The notes: generated by a model from the sequence alone, not told the origin. Positions 9,264 through 19,129 are shown, counted from the first letter of the stretch. The stretch: DNA of 55,356 nt from Alphaproteobacteria bacterium (GCA_021774735.1 JAJFIS010000012.1:1-55356); one strand, 5' to 3'. A program made the numbers and translations.

Positions 9264-9937
9264 CCATTAAGACGATGCAATCAAATCATAAATCAAATTG
9301 CCCCAGAAAATAACTATCATATTATAGTATTATCAGGCCTTCCGTTGCAACCGTCTCGACCATTTGATATTCCTCTGCACCTGCATGCATGAACCGCTAT
9401 TGTTTATTTGGCAATCTCGGCAGAAAGTCGCAGAATAAGTTGAGCCATTGCTGAAGGCTTTGACTGACAAAGTCGATTTCTGTTTCTCTGTTTACAAGAG
9501 GCGAATCGGGACAAATTTCAGCACGATAAGTAAGGATTGGAAAAGATGGCCCGTCATAACTGCATATCTCTATGTTAATGTGGGCCGGTACAAACTTGGC
9601 TTTAATTACAGCGCAAATCGTAACTTAGTGATATCAGCTGCATTGACCCCATAGTTGCCACCTATGCTGAACGACAAGCCCAAATGTCGCATTCACAAAA
9701 AAATACTTCAAATTTTATGACAGCGCGTTTTCCTTAATTCGTGACTATGCAACTATTGGGATTAATTATTTTTTAATAATTTTAGTATAATTTTATCTAG
9801 ATTTTAGATTTCAGGTTGAGGCCTACAGGTTAATTTTATGTATATATTGATGTGCCATGAGCTTCATTTGTAATCTTCCATATTTTGAAAATATCTTTGG
9901 GTATAGGTAGCTGCCTGAAATATAGGAGTATTATGTT
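9264..9937. other. Intergenic region between divergent glycan operon and PAS gene
   Basis: 674 bp with no convincing gene. It must contain the promoter of the minus-strand glycan operon and that of the plus-strand PAS/chemoreceptor pair. An open frame at 9448-9654 (68 codons) has no ribosome binding site and no recognisable motif. Around 9760-9840 the sequence is extremely AT-rich. I could not identify a clean -35/-10 or -24/-12 promoter by eye. Confidence 0.5.
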
Positions 9938-10468
9938 ATGACTCTTCATTCTGTCACACCACTTAACGAAGAGATTATGTTTGGGGAAAATGAAATCATC
10001 GTCTCCAAAACTGACCTAAAAGGCCGGTTAACCTATGCCAATGATGTTTTCTGCCGTGTAGCAGAAATGGCACCAAAAGATGTCATTGGCCAGCCTCATA
10101 ATATTATCCGCCATCCTGACATGCCGCGTACCATTTTTAAATTACTATGGGATTCCATTCAGGATAGCCAAGAAATTTTTGCTTATGTCAAAAACATGTC
10201 GCGAACAGGAAAGTATTATTGGGTCTTGGCCCATGTAACTCCGAGCATGGATTTAAATGGTAAACTTGATGGGTTCCATTCCAACCGTCGCAAGCCTGGC
10301 GCTAAAGAAATTGATAAAATTTCACATCTTTACCAAGACTTGCTGAAAGAAGAACAACGGCATCCCAATGGTAAAATGGGCTTAGAGGCCGGTCATAGCA
10401 TGCTGCATGATATCATTAGCGGTGCAGACCAAACCTATCCTGAATTTATCTGGTCCATGCAGAATTAA
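9938..10468 (+). CDS. Aer-like PAS-domain sensor protein
   Basis: A 176-aa soluble single-domain PAS protein. Residues about 12-120 closely follow the PAS domain of the aerotaxis receptor Aer: FGENEIIVSKTDLKGRLTYANDVFC, VIGQPHNIIRHPDMPR, YYWVLAHVTP. In Aer this domain binds FAD and reads redox or oxygen status. The membrane and signalling parts of Aer are absent here and appear to be supplied by the next gene, 55 bp downstream, which has no PAS domain. TAGGAG lies about 9 bp before the ATG. FAD binding is inferred from family similarity. Confidence 0.83.
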   Translation: MTLHSVTPLNEEIMFGENEIIVSKTDLKGRLTYANDVFCRVAEMAPKDVIGQPHNIIRHPDMPRTIFKLLWDSIQDSQEIFAYVKNMSRTGKYYWVLAHVTPSMDLNGKLDGFHSNRRKPGAKEIDKISHLYQDLLKEEQRHPNGKMGLEAGHSMLHDIISGADQTYPEFIWSMQN

Positions 10469-10523
10469 ATTATAACCATCCGTCACAGCCCAAGAGGGGC
10501 CAATAGAGTATAAGGGAAATACC

Positions 10524-12059
10524 ATGTTAAGCAGCTTAAGAAAGTCCAACAGCCGTCATCATGAAGAAAGTACCTTTGCAGGCAGTGAATTAGACAAACT
10601 GCGCAAGGAAAATACTCTTTATAAATCCACTATGGAAGAAATTGATAAAGTTGTCGGGCAGATGGCAGAGGGTGACCTATCCGCCAGAGTGGTTCTTTGG
10701 GATGAATTTGGGGGCCATACAGACACTTTAAACAAACTGAATAAGGCCTGTGACCTCGTCGATGCTTTTGTCCGCGAATCCGGTGCAACGCTGGATCATG
10801 CTGCGCAAGGTAAATATTACCGAATATTTTTGGAACGCGGAATTCTTGGCAACTTTGGTGATGCCGCAAAAATTATTAACGCTGCCCAAAACCATATGGA
10901 AAAAACAGAAATTGGCCGTAAAGCAGAAACTGTAGCTCTTGCGGATAATCTAGAAAGCGAAGTCAAATCCGCTGTGGATATTGTTCAAGTAAGCAGCGAA
11001 GAAATGGGCGCAAAATCCAAAGAGATGTCTGCAAGCTTGACCGATGTCACGGCTCAGGCCAATGAGGTTGTAGCACTGTCAAACGACGCTACCAATAATG
11101 TGGAAACTTGCGCAGCCGCCGTCGAAGAAATGTCTGCATCCGCACAAGAAATATACAGACAAGTAGACTCGTCACGCGCCGCCACCATACGCGCTGAAGA
11201 TGAATTGGAAAAAACCAATGAAATTGTGCAAGGACTATCAACCTCAGCGGAGGAAATCGGTGATATCGCCAATATGATCAAAGATATTGCATCACGAACC
11301 AACTTATTAGCCCTGAATGCCACCATTGAGGCCGCCCGTGCTGGAGAAGCCGGCAAAGGTTTTGCCGTGGTAGCCTCTGAAGTGAAAAACCTTGCGAGCC
11401 AAACCGCTGATGCCACCGAGCGAGTAAATACTCAAATTGAGACCATCCAACAAATGGCTACGCAGACGACAACTGCCGTAGATAGAGTAGGCAAAGTAAT
11501 TTTAGAATCTAGTGAGATATCTAAAGCAGTGGCATCCGCAGCCGAAGAGCAACTAACCGCCACTCAAGAGATTAGCAATAATGTTCAAGAAGCAGCAAAC
11601 GCCACCAGAACATCAGCCGAGAAAGTAACCGAAGTTGCCCAAAAAACTCAAAATAGTAGCTCAACTGCTCAAGCCGTTTCTACGGAATCCAGTAATGTAA
11701 CCGAAGCCATAGTGTCCCTGTCTCATAAAGTGATGGATATCATGGGTGACCTCCGGGGTTATGACGCTTTCAACCGTCGCGGTGCAGAACGCCATGAGCC
11801 TGCATCTGTCCTTGTATGTGAAATGCGCTGTAACAATAAACTCTATAGAGCCAAGGTTAGCAATATTAGCCTAACTGGAGCCTCTTTCACGCTCAATGAT
11901 AGTGAGGGAATTTCAGGCGATATCACGATTGTCCCCCGTGATTGGACCAAGGAAATTTTGGCAACCATGCACGGTAACGAAGATGGTGTTGTGCGTGTTA
12001 AATTTAAATCTGGCCAAAGAGCCCTCATTGCAGAGTTCATCAAGCTAACAAATAACTGA
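10524..12059 (+). CDS. Soluble methyl-accepting chemotaxis protein with C-terminal PilZ domain
   Basis: 511 aa without a transmembrane segment. The order is an N-terminal helical/HAMP-like part ([12 protein letters not shown], about 44-55), a long coiled coil, and the conserved MCP signalling tip around 255-290 ([37 protein letters not shown]). A PilZ domain follows from about 410. The PilZ carries both c-di-GMP contacts: the R-x-x-x-R motif (RRGAER) and NxSxxG (NISLTG). It probably signals to CheA/CheW from the cytoplasm, taking PAS input from its neighbour and c-di-GMP input through PilZ. An AAGGGA box precedes the ATG. Confidence 0.9.
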   Translation: MLSSLRKSNSRHHEESTFAGSELDKLRKENTLYKSTMEEIDKVVGQMAEGDLSARVVLWDEFGGHTDTLNKLNKACDLVDAFVRESGATLDHAAQGKYYRIFLERGILGNFGDAAKIINAAQNHMEKTEIGRKAETVALADNLESEVKSAVDIVQVSSEEMGAKSKEMSASLTDVTAQANEVVALSNDATNNVETCAAAVEEMSASAQEIYRQVDSSRAATIRAEDELEKTNEIVQGLSTSAEEIGDIANMIKDIASRTNLLALNATIEAARAGEAGKGFAVVASEVKNLASQTADATERVNTQIETIQQMATQTTTAVDRVGKVILESSEISKAVASAAEEQLTATQEISNNVQEAANATRTSAEKVTEVAQKTQNSSSTAQAVSTESSNVTEAIVSLSHKVMDIMGDLRGYDAFNRRGAERHEPASVLVCEMRCNNKLYRAKVSNISLTGASFTLNDSEGISGDITIVPRDWTKEILATMHGNEDGVVRVKFKSGQRALIAEFIKLTNN

Positions 12060-12092
12060 GCCATTATCAGTTAGAGCCTTTGTAAAAGGTAT

Positions 12093-12116
12093 AAAGGGCG
12101 CATATATGCGCCCTTT
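12093..12116 (+). terminator. Hairpin terminator after the chemoreceptor gene
   Basis: A perfect 24-nt palindrome (aaagggcgcata and its complement) lies 34 bp past the chemoreceptor stop. It ends in a short T-run, so it can act as an intrinsic terminator. No other feature is seen in 12117-12246 apart from the leader of the next gene. Confidence 0.75.
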
Positions 12117-12246
12117 AATAATTCCTATAAATTAGATTCTATTGCTCAAAATATGAAATATTTTCAAATTTAGCTGTAAAAACCTACTAAAAAGTCTAAT
12201 CTGCACCGATTAATGCAACATTACACTTATTTAGTGAGGATATCAC

Positions 12247-12726
12247 ATGCCCGAAATTTCTATACTTGGCTGGTTTCATACCGTCATTGCTATCATTGCC
12301 CTCATTGCTGGGGTCTATACATTTGTAAAATTTAAGGTCATTGCATATAGCCAAACTTCGGGTAAAATATTTCTTGTCTGCACCCTGTTTGCTGCAACTA
12401 GCGCACTTTTTATTTATGCCCGTGGTACCTTTAACCCAGCTCATATCCTTGCCATATTAACCCTGATCGCGCTTGCGGTTGGCATGTTTGCCGAAAAAAC
12501 CCGCGTACTTGGTAAGCTATCCCCCTATGTTCAAGCCATGAGCTTTAGTGGTGCCTTTTTGTTTCATATGATCCCAGCCATTACCGATGGCTTGATGCGC
12601 TTGCCTGTTGGCGCACCCATTGTGACCGAGATCGAAGACCCCCTGTTACAGGGTTTCTATCTGGCCTTTCTGCTTACCTATCTGGTTGGCTTTACCGCGC
12701 AAGTGCTATGGCTACGCAAACAGTAA
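12247..12726 (+). CDS. Small four-helix integral membrane protein
   Basis: A 159-aa protein with about four to five hydrophobic helices: residues 8-27, 40-57, 64-82, a short amphipathic HMIPAITDG loop, and 134-155. It ends in a basic tail. It resembles unnamed small inner-membrane proteins of alphaproteobacteria. The His/Asp-containing loop (about 103-112) might bind metal or haem, but nothing proves this. It is monocistronic: a hairpin precedes it and a bidirectional terminator follows. GTGAGGA precedes the ATG. Function unknown. Confidence 0.7.
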   Translation: MPEISILGWFHTVIAIIALIAGVYTFVKFKVIAYSQTSGKIFLVCTLFAATSALFIYARGTFNPAHILAILTLIALAVGMFAEKTRVLGKLSPYVQAMSFSGAFLFHMIPAITDGLMRLPVGAPIVTEIEDPLLQGFYLAFLLTYLVGFTAQVLWLRKQ

Positions 12727-12758
12727 ACTTCGCACTGGTAACTTTATCATACAAAGAA

Positions 12759-12790
12759 AAAGGCTGACGGGGATCAACCCGCCAGCCTTT
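12759..12790. terminator. Bidirectional terminator
   Basis: The inverted repeat aaaggctg...cagccttt lies between converging genes, with a GC-rich inner stem. An A-run precedes and a T-run follows (12791-12800), so it can stop both the membrane-protein transcript and the TonB-receptor transcript. Confidence 0.8.
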
Positions 12791-12828
12791 AATTTTTTTA
12801 TGCTCGCTTCGGAACTAAGGGCTAACCC

Positions 12829-15219
12829 TTAGAACTTATAGCTCGCCCGCAAGTACCATGAACCACCTTCATAGTTAGCAGCGGAACGGCGTGGATATTG
12901 CAGACCAACGCTCAAGCGGTTGGCATTTGGCGCACCAATCTCATTGATAAAGCTATCAAATACGTTCACCGCACCCGCAGTAAGGCGCAAGTTATCATTC
13001 ATTTGATAGTTTAACTCCATATCAAAATAGATGGTGGCATCAATACTGGACGTAGGGCCAGGCCTTCCACCAATGGTGCCGCGCTCATCAAAGTGTACGC
13101 CATAGAAGTTAGCGCGAGCCATAAAGCTCCATTGATCATTAAAGTGGGTGTTCGCCGTTAAGACAAAGCGCTGACGAGGGAAGTTATTTTCAATGTCTTC
13201 AACAGTGCTATCGCTAACAGGTTTTACACCATTGATTTCGCGCTGACCCGTAACATCGAACTTGTTATAGCTATAAGCAAACGATATATCGGTGCTCATA
13301 TCATCACTCCAGTCAAGATTAGATGTCAAAACAACATCAATCCCGCGAGACCGAGTATCAATAGCATTGGTATAGAATGAAATTGTACCAGATGCTGGCG
13401 CTGGAAGGGCTATATCACCCGTACGGTAGATCCGATCATCAACATCAATTTGGTAAACATCTACTGTCAAAGTGGTGTTATCGCCAATAGAAGACGTAAA
13501 ACCAAGACTGTAGTTAATCGACGTTTCTTCCTGTAAGGCTTTACCGCCAACCGACAAAGCACCAGGGCTTGTTGGTGACACTAGGCCTTCTTCAACTTGC
13601 AGACCGGTTGACCCATCGAACGTTGTAATGGTGGTTTGAACGTTCGCTTGCCCCGGTGTTGGTGCGTGGAAGCCGGTTGAAAAGGCACCACGAAGCGTGA
13701 AGGTATCTGTGACATTATAGCGGCCTGCTATCTTACCGTTGATAGTACCACCAAAGTCTGAGAAGTCCTCATAACGCAAAGCATATTGCAGCATGAAATC
13801 ATCACTGATGTCATGTTCAACGTCAATGTAAGCTGCCCAGTTATCCCGGCTGAAAGAACCTGCATCATCTGGATTAATACCCGCAAGGCCATTTGATCCC
13901 GCACCAGTGTATGAGTTCAACTCACCCGCACGAGCGGTATAAGTTTCTTCACGCCATTCAAGACCAAAGGCGAAGTTCACTGTGTCGCTAATGGCTTTAG
14001 AGAAGTCCGCATTGATGTTCACTTCTTTATTTCTGTATCCACCAGCATCAAAATCGCGCTGAACTGGTTGACCACTGCCATCAAGGCCCAAGGATGGGTT
14101 GAGGGTGTTGTTCAAGAAATAATCAAGTTTGTTTTTACCGTATGAAACGCTGAAATCATAATAAAATTCGTCAGCGAATTCACCCTTCACGCCACCAGTA
14201 ATACTAACGTCCGTCTGGGCACCATCAAGAAACGGGGTGTAACCCGCTTGCAAGCCAGTAAAGCCAAGCGCCCGCAGTGTAGCGATTGATGAGTGACTAG
14301 GGTTACGATAGAAAAACCGGTAGCGGCCATCTGTGTCAGCGTAGTTACCACGCAAATAAATGCTTGATGTATCGCTTAGCTCAACACCTGTATTGATAAA
14401 CAAACGCGCTCCGCTGGTTTCAGGGCGGCCCCAAGTTTGGGTAAATGGCGCGTCACCAAAAGGTGAATCTGCACCAACACCTGGAACACCAGCATCGATC
14501 AATGCTTGTGCGTCAGGGCGAATAATACCGCGCGACAGTGCTTCGTTATCGACATATTCAGCACTGATATTGAAGAAACCCGTGTCGCCAAGTGGCAGAC
14601 CCGCATTTGCTGAAAGTTTCCAGCTTTCTTCACCTTCATAAAACTGACCATACTGAGCGATAACTTCACCGCCTTCATTAGAATCTTTTGTCACAAAGTT
14701 TATAACACCAGCGATCGCATCGGAGCCATATTGTGCAGCAGCGCCATCACGTAGCACTTCAACCCGCTTCAGGGCGATACCTGGAATCATACCAATGTCT
14801 GGGGCATGAGCACCATTACCGGCAGCTGGTGCAAAAAAGTGCACAAGGGCAGAACGGTGACGGCGCTTACCATTAACCAAAACCAATGTTTGGTCAGGTG
14901 CCATGCCGCGCAAGGATGTTGGGCGCACAAACGCACTACCATCCCCGGTCGCTGGTGTCGCCGTGAATGACGGTACCAACATTTTCAAATTATCGGTAAT
15001 ATCAGCGCCATTACCAAGGCTATTAAATTGCTCTCCGCCGATCACATCCACTGGGACTGTAGAATCAGTAGCTGAGCGTGGTTTTACACTTCTGGAACCA
15101 ACCGTTACAATCTCTTCCAACTCCACATCCGTATCAGCATCTTGAGCCGATGCAGGAAGCGCCGCCGCCATCATGGCGATAGACGACACTCCAATCATCA
15201 ATCTCTTAGTATTTAGCAT
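12829..15219 (-). CDS. TonB-dependent outer-membrane receptor of the catabolic cluster
   Basis: 796 aa with a cleavable signal peptide (MLNTKRLMIGVSSIAMMAAALPASAQ). A TonB-box-like EEIVTVGSR at about 34-42 is followed by a plug domain (about 50-175: LRGMAPDQTLVLVNGKRRH, VEVLRDGAAAQYGSDAIAGVINF). A 22-strand barrel ends in the aromatic motif LRASYKF. A strong AGGAGGAAG box precedes the ATG. It is transcribed in the same direction as, and 129 bp after, the BKACE gene. The likely ligand is therefore a nutrient handled by that pathway rather than a siderophore. The ligand itself is not predictable. Confidence 0.92.
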   Translation of the reverse strand: MLNTKRLMIGVSSIAMMAAALPASAQDADTDVELEEIVTVGSRSVKPRSATDSTVPVDVIGGEQFNSLGNGADITDNLKMLVPSFTATPATGDGSAFVRPTSLRGMAPDQTLVLVNGKRRHRSALVHFFAPAAGNGAHAPDIGMIPGIALKRVEVLRDGAAAQYGSDAIAGVINFVTKDSNEGGEVIAQYGQFYEGEESWKLSANAGLPLGDTGFFNISAEYVDNEALSRGIIRPDAQALIDAGVPGVGADSPFGDAPFTQTWGRPETSGARLFINTGVELSDTSSIYLRGNYADTDGRYRFFYRNPSHSSIATLRALGFTGLQAGYTPFLDGAQTDVSITGGVKGEFADEFYYDFSVSYGKNKLDYFLNNTLNPSLGLDGSGQPVQRDFDAGGYRNKEVNINADFSKAISDTVNFAFGLEWREETYTARAGELNSYTGAGSNGLAGINPDDAGSFSRDNWAAYIDVEHDISDDFMLQYALRYEDFSDFGGTINGKIAGRYNVTDTFTLRGAFSTGFHAPTPGQANVQTTITTFDGSTGLQVEEGLVSPTSPGALSVGGKALQEETSINYSLGFTSSIGDNTTLTVDVYQIDVDDRIYRTGDIALPAPASGTISFYTNAIDTRSRGIDVVLTSNLDWSDDMSTDISFAYSYNKFDVTGQREINGVKPVSDSTVEDIENNFPRQRFVLTANTHFNDQWSFMARANFYGVHFDERGTIGGRPGPTSSIDATIYFDMELNYQMNDNLRLTAGAVNVFDSFINEIGAPNANRLSVGLQYPRRSAANYEGGSWYLRASYKF

Positions 15220-15347
15220 AGTCTTCCTCCTTGTTTATTGTGCAGAATGCAGTATCATAATTTTATTATAGAGTAACCTCAAAATTTGGCATTTATATGC
15301 GTTATGTACGCCGCAAGAATATTTTTCTTACATATGCGTGTTATATG

Positions 15348-16163
15348 TCACATAAACACCTTTCTTACATAAGACGCGTTTGCAACTTCTCTTCCTGCGT
15401 CTTTTGCCGCTTGAAACGCCCCTCGAACCAATTCAGAATTGCTGGCAACTAAACTGCCATCAAAACGCCATAGATTATTTTCAAATCCAACGCGTACATG
15501 GCCACCAATATTTGCTGTTTTCGCGGCAAGAGTATTTTCTTGCTGACCAAAAGCACAGGCCGCCCATGGGCTATGAAGTGCAGCAACCTTTGCCAAAAGC
15601 GCGTCGTGGTCTTCTTGCGAGGACGCTATATCATTACTGTATCGCCCCAGAACCGCGAGAAGGAAAAATACCTGCGCCGTTAACAACCCCAATTGCTGTA
15701 GTTTTTCAAAACGGTCTACATCATTCTTATTATAAAGAATAATCTGTGGAGAAATTTTCTCAGCCGTCATCCAATTGAAAAAATCAACTGTTTCCTCCTG
15801 GTCATTGTCATTGGGGCAAATTTCTCGCAGCGCAATTGAAACAGCTTCTGGCTTTAGATCTTTAATCATCGCCATCTGTTCATATCTGCTATAACGACCA
15901 ACAGCTTCACTTGTAACCTGTATGACCAATTTTTCACCTACCCGTTCTCTTATGGCTGCGATTGCTTTTCGGTATCGGTCCGTGTCCAAAGTGTGGTTTC
16001 CATCTTCATCGCGCACGTGCAAATGAATAATGCTGGCACCAGCAGCTAAAATCTCTTCAGAACATTCCCCAAGTTCATCGGGTGATATTGGCAAACGAGG
16101 GTGGTCGCCCTTGTTTCGCCTCGCCCCATTGGGCGCACACATAATAATGAAGGGATCAACCAC
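15348..16163 (-). CDS. BKACE-family beta-keto acid cleavage enzyme (DUF849)
   Basis: 271 aa, a TIM-barrel zinc enzyme of the 3-keto-5-aminohexanoate cleavage (Kce/BKACE) family. Such enzymes condense a beta-keto acid with acetyl-CoA to give acetoacetate and a new acyl-CoA. The zinc ligands are visible: H47 and H49 in IIHLHVRD, and E228 in GHVRVGFENN. The start overlaps the aminotransferase stop by 8 bp, so the two are translationally coupled. Together they suggest that a beta-amino acid is transaminated to a beta-keto acid and then cleaved. The specificity is unknown, since the family covers many substrates. Confidence 0.9.
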   Translation of the reverse strand: MVDPFIIMCAPNGARRNKGDHPRLPISPDELGECSEEILAAGASIIHLHVRDEDGNHTLDTDRYRKAIAAIRERVGEKLVIQVTSEAVGRYSRYEQMAMIKDLKPEAVSIALREICPNDNDQEETVDFFNWMTAEKISPQIILYNKNDVDRFEKLQQLGLLTAQVFFLLAVLGRYSNDIASSQEDHDALLAKVAALHSPWAACAFGQQENTLAAKTANIGGHVRVGFENNLWRFDGSLVASNSELVRGAFQAAKDAGREVANASYVRKVFM

Positions 16164-17496
16164 CGAAGACCTCCACCATGACTTTATGGAATTTTTCGAT
16201 CATCTCCGCGATATGGCTGTCATCCAATATGAAAGGAGGGGCAAACATGACATGACACCCCGAGCCACTTTCGGCAGACCCACCATTGGGATAGCATAAC
16301 AAGCCATGTCCCATCGCGCTTTTAAGTATTTTTTTGGCTAGGCCCGCGCCGTCCTCCGGCATAGCATTAGTGGCCTTATCTGCTACAATTTCCACACCAA
16401 TAAACAGTCCACGACCCCTAATATCCCCCACATTTGCATGCCCAGCAAAATTACTTCTAAGTGCGTCTATAAGAGCCGTCCCTTTGGCGCGAACATTACC
16501 CAACAATTGGTATTTATCAAATGTATCAAGGACCGCCATGCCCGAAGCACAAGCACTAGCGTGGCCAATATAAGTGTGGCCATGGTTGAAAGCCTGTCCC
16601 GAAGATGAAAATGCATCAGCGATTTTACGGCGAACGATGGTAGCGGCAAGTGGTTGGTACCCTCCCCCAATGCCTTTAGCCAATGTTACGATGTCAGGCA
16701 GAAAGTCATCTTGTTCATGGGCAAAAAATGTGCCCGTGCGCCCCGTACCGCACATTATTTCATCAGAGATCAATAATATATCATAGCGATCACATATGGC
16801 CCGTATTTCTGCAAAATACCCCTCCACAGCTGGCACAATACCAAGCGAAGCGCCAACAACAGGTTCCGCAATAAAAGCAGCAACAGTGTCTGGCCCCGCC
16901 TTCAATATAGCATCTTCAAGGGCTTTGGCGGCGCGCAAGCCATAATCCACTTCACTTTCACCCTCAACCATATCCCGAAAAGCATAACAAGGCATAATGC
17001 GCGGCCAATCATGCAAAACACCCATCATCGGTTTGCGGCGCCCCGGATGGCCGCTAACCGAAAGCGCCCCAAGGGTATTGCCGTGATAACTATGCTCGCG
17101 GCTGATGATTTTTGTTTTGCCCTCAAGGCCAAGGGCGCGCCAATATTGCCATACCAGCTTCAGCGCGGTTTCATTCGCTTCAGAACCACCCGAGCTGAAA
17201 TAAACTTTCGCCCCTTCCTCGCCAAAACGTGATGCCAAAGCAGTGGCTAATTTCTCTTGTGGTTCATTGGAGAAAAAAGTCGTATGTGCAAAAGACATAG
17301 TGCCGATTTGGCCCTGCAAAGCAGCTATCACATCAGGATGTTGATGGCCAAGGCATGATACCGCTGCGCCGCCGCACATATCCAAATATTTCTTGTCCAT
17401 CTCATCAAAAATATACATTCCTGATGCTCGAACAGCTATAGGATATTGGTGCTCGGCTTCTCTGTAAAAAACTGCGCTCATATAGTCCATCTTCAC
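16156..17496 (-). CDS. Class III (omega-amino acid) PLP aminotransferase
   Basis: 446 aa, fold-type I PLP enzyme. SSGGSEANETA (101-111) binds the cofactor phosphate. ISDEIMCGTGRTG carries the PLP-contacting D245. K274 in TLAKGIGGGY is the Schiff-base lysine. Class III enzymes act on omega- or beta-amino acids and amines. It is the first gene of a minus-strand operon with the overlapping BKACE gene, and probably feeds it a beta-keto acid. A second in-frame ATG at 17481 (MSAVFYREAEH) is possible. A LysR gene lies divergently 99 bp away and is the obvious regulator. Confidence 0.92.
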   Translation of the reverse strand: MKMDYMSAVFYREAEHQYPIAVRASGMYIFDEMDKKYLDMCGGAAVSCLGHQHPDVIAALQGQIGTMSFAHTTFFSNEPQEKLATALASRFGEEGAKVYFSSGGSEANETALKLVWQYWRALGLEGKTKIISREHSYHGNTLGALSVSGHPGRRKPMMGVLHDWPRIMPCYAFRDMVEGESEVDYGLRAAKALEDAILKAGPDTVAAFIAEPVVGASLGIVPAVEGYFAEIRAICDRYDILLISDEIMCGTGRTGTFFAHEQDDFLPDIVTLAKGIGGGYQPLAATIVRRKIADAFSSSGQAFNHGHTYIGHASACASGMAVLDTFDKYQLLGNVRAKGTALIDALRSNFAGHANVGDIRGRGLFIGVEIVADKATNAMPEDGAGLAKKILKSAMGHGLLCYPNGGSAESGSGCHVMFAPPFILDDSHIAEMIEKFHKVMVEVFGG

Positions 17497-17512
17497 TCAT
17501 TCACTAAAACTA

Positions 17513-17538
17513 ATAGCAAAGAGTATTTGCTTTGCTAT
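17513..17538. promoter_or_regulatory. Candidate LysR operator, 9-bp inverted repeat
   Basis: Between the divergent aminotransferase and LysR genes, atagcaaag (17513-17521) is repeated in inverse as ctttgctat (17530-17538), with 8 nt between. It lies 17 bp upstream of the aminotransferase start codon, so it could also overlap its leader. Confidence 0.55.
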
Positions 17539-17570
17539 AGCATTCATCAAATTTATAATTTTGCTTTAAC

Positions 17571-17587
17571 TATAAGAAATGGTTATA
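17571..17587. promoter_or_regulatory. Second inverted repeat, LysR-box-like
   Basis: tataa-N7-ttata lies 9 bp before the LysR start codon. It fits the T-N11-A spacing of LysR boxes and may serve autoregulation. The short AT-rich arms make it weaker evidence than the repeat at 17513. Confidence 0.35.
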
Positions 17588-17595
17588 TTATCGTT

Positions 17596-18498
17596 ATGAA
17601 TGGTCGTCAAATAGAGATATTCCATGCAATTATGCGCACTGGTACTGTTACCGAGGCAGCACAGCGCCTGCGCGTAACCCAACCTGCCATTACCGCCAGC
17701 CTGAAACAAACCGAAGCAATATTAGGTTTCAACCTTTTTCATCGTACCGGTGGGCGTCTTCACCCCACCGCAGCAGCCAGAACTTTATATGCAGAAGCAG
17801 AGCGCATCCAAGATTCTTTGGATGTTTTTAGGAACCTTGCAAAACGTTTAAAAAAGGACCTCACGGATCATTTGCGCATCGCAACGCCGCCCACTTTCAG
17901 CCATGACCTTATTCCCGACGCAATCGCTAAGTTCAAAGCCAAAAATAATGACTGTATATTGGATATCACAACCCGGCATCATGACCATATTCTCAGTGAT
18001 GTACAGAACCCCACCGGCCATACCAACCTTGGTTTCACCTTTGGTTTGGGTGACCGCCCAGGACTTGGCATGGTACATATAGGTACCGTGAAAATAAGCG
18101 CCCTTATCCCCGTTAATTGGTCCATCGCCAACCAAGATGAGGTGACGGTCAATGAGCTTGCTGAACATCCCATCATCGGCACATTCGCCGGAGAGCCGCT
18201 CAGTAATGCCGTTGAACAGATGATGCTAAAAAATGGGGTAGGCTTTGATTCTGATATTCGCGTCCACAATCATAGTGTGGCCGCCAAACTCGCCAGCAAG
18301 GGATTAGGTGCCACTATAATAGATTCCATAACCGCCGCTCACGCGCTTTCTTACTATGATCAAAACCAGTTTAAACTAGTACCCATTCAAGACGCGCCAG
18401 ATATGCAGGTTTTCGCCGTATATTCCTATGAGCATCCGCTCAATAAAAACGCCAAACTTTTCATCGATGCATTCCGACAATGCCTCAAAGCACTTTAA
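17596..18498 (+). CDS. LysR-family transcriptional regulator
   Basis: 300 aa starting at ATG 17596 (MNGRQIEIFHAIMRTGTVTEAAQRL). An upstream extension to 17446 would run antisense into the aminotransferase and is rejected. The winged helix-turn-helix is at 1-60 (VTEAAQRLRVTQPAITASLKQTEAILGFNLFHRT). The co-inducer-binding domain covers about 90-295. It is divergent from the aminotransferase-BKACE operon and probably activates it in response to the substrate. It converges on the TetR gene, 25 bp from its end, with no visible terminator. Confidence 0.9.
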   Translation: MNGRQIEIFHAIMRTGTVTEAAQRLRVTQPAITASLKQTEAILGFNLFHRTGGRLHPTAAARTLYAEAERIQDSLDVFRNLAKRLKKDLTDHLRIATPPTFSHDLIPDAIAKFKAKNNDCILDITTRHHDHILSDVQNPTGHTNLGFTFGLGDRPGLGMVHIGTVKISALIPVNWSIANQDEVTVNELAEHPIIGTFAGEPLSNAVEQMMLKNGVGFDSDIRVHNHSVAAKLASKGLGATIIDSITAAHALSYYDQNQFKLVPIQDAPDMQVFAVYSYEHPLNKNAKLFIDAFRQCLKAL

Positions 18499-18523
18499 AT
18501 TGACCTCCTTTGTAAATAGCCCC

Positions 18524-19129
18524 TTAGACCAATAACCCACGTACTAACCCCGTAATAAGTAGCCTTGTGTCTTGCCATCTTAATTCAGGAATGGTGACCA
18601 CACTGTGGCAGACCCCATGCATGGCACAGAGCAACTGTTGAAGGGCTAAATCAAAGTCAAACCCCAGCCTAGGCCCCATTGATGACGCAAGCAAATCACG
18701 CAGATAAGAAAGTTCCTCAGCCACTAGTGCGCTATCAGCAAAGAAGCTTTCTCCGCCCGCCGGGATATCAATTTCGCCGTATACCATCATATAATTATCT
18801 GGATTGGCCACCCAATATTCCACGAAAGTTATTGCATATATGACCAAGGCCTCTTTTGGGGTTTCTGCCCGCTCGGCAGACTTTCTGCAATCCGCGAATA
18901 ATTGGTCAAAAATCACGGCCCATATATGCATTAAAATAGCGCGTTTATTCTCATAATAACGATAAAGCGACATAACAGAGAAGCCTGTCTCCCGCGCTAA
19001 TGCCCGCATAGAAACAGATTTATACCCTTGCTTTACAAACAGCCTGTTTGCAGCTGTTAAAATTTTGGCCCGTCCCACATCAATATCTTCTTGTGAGAGC
19101 GGTTTTCTACCTCTTGTCATAATCGACAT
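18524..19129 (-). CDS. TetR-family transcriptional regulator
   Basis: 201 aa. The N-terminal helix-turn-helix at about 35-60 reads SVSMRALARETGFSVMSLYRYYENKRAIL, the standard TetR DNA-binding pattern. The remaining 140 residues are the ligand/dimer domain. The second ATG (19120, MTRGRKPL) is an alternative start. It is divergent from the FAD oxidoreductase gene, with a 50-bp palindrome in the 107-bp gap. It is therefore probably a repressor of that gene and of itself. The inducer may be the amine substrate of the oxidase. Confidence 0.88.
   Translation of the reverse strand: MSIMTRGRKPLSQEDIDVGRAKILTAANRLFVKQGYKSVSMRALARETGFSVMSLYRYYENKRAILMHIWAVIFDQLFADCRKSAERAETPKEALVIYAITFVEYWVANPDNYMMVYGEIDIPAGGESFFADSALVAEELSYLRDLLASSMGPRLGFDFDLALQQLLCAMHGVCHSVVTIPELRWQDTRLLITGLVRGLLV

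Noticed and set aside
9448-9654. 68-codon open frame upstream of the PAS gene
   Set aside because: No Shine-Dalgarno, no recognisable motif and irregular composition; likely chance in an AT-rich gap.
17446-17595. 50-residue N-terminal extension of the LysR protein
   Set aside because: Runs antisense over the aminotransferase start and lacks LysR similarity; the family start MNGRQIEIF is at 17596.
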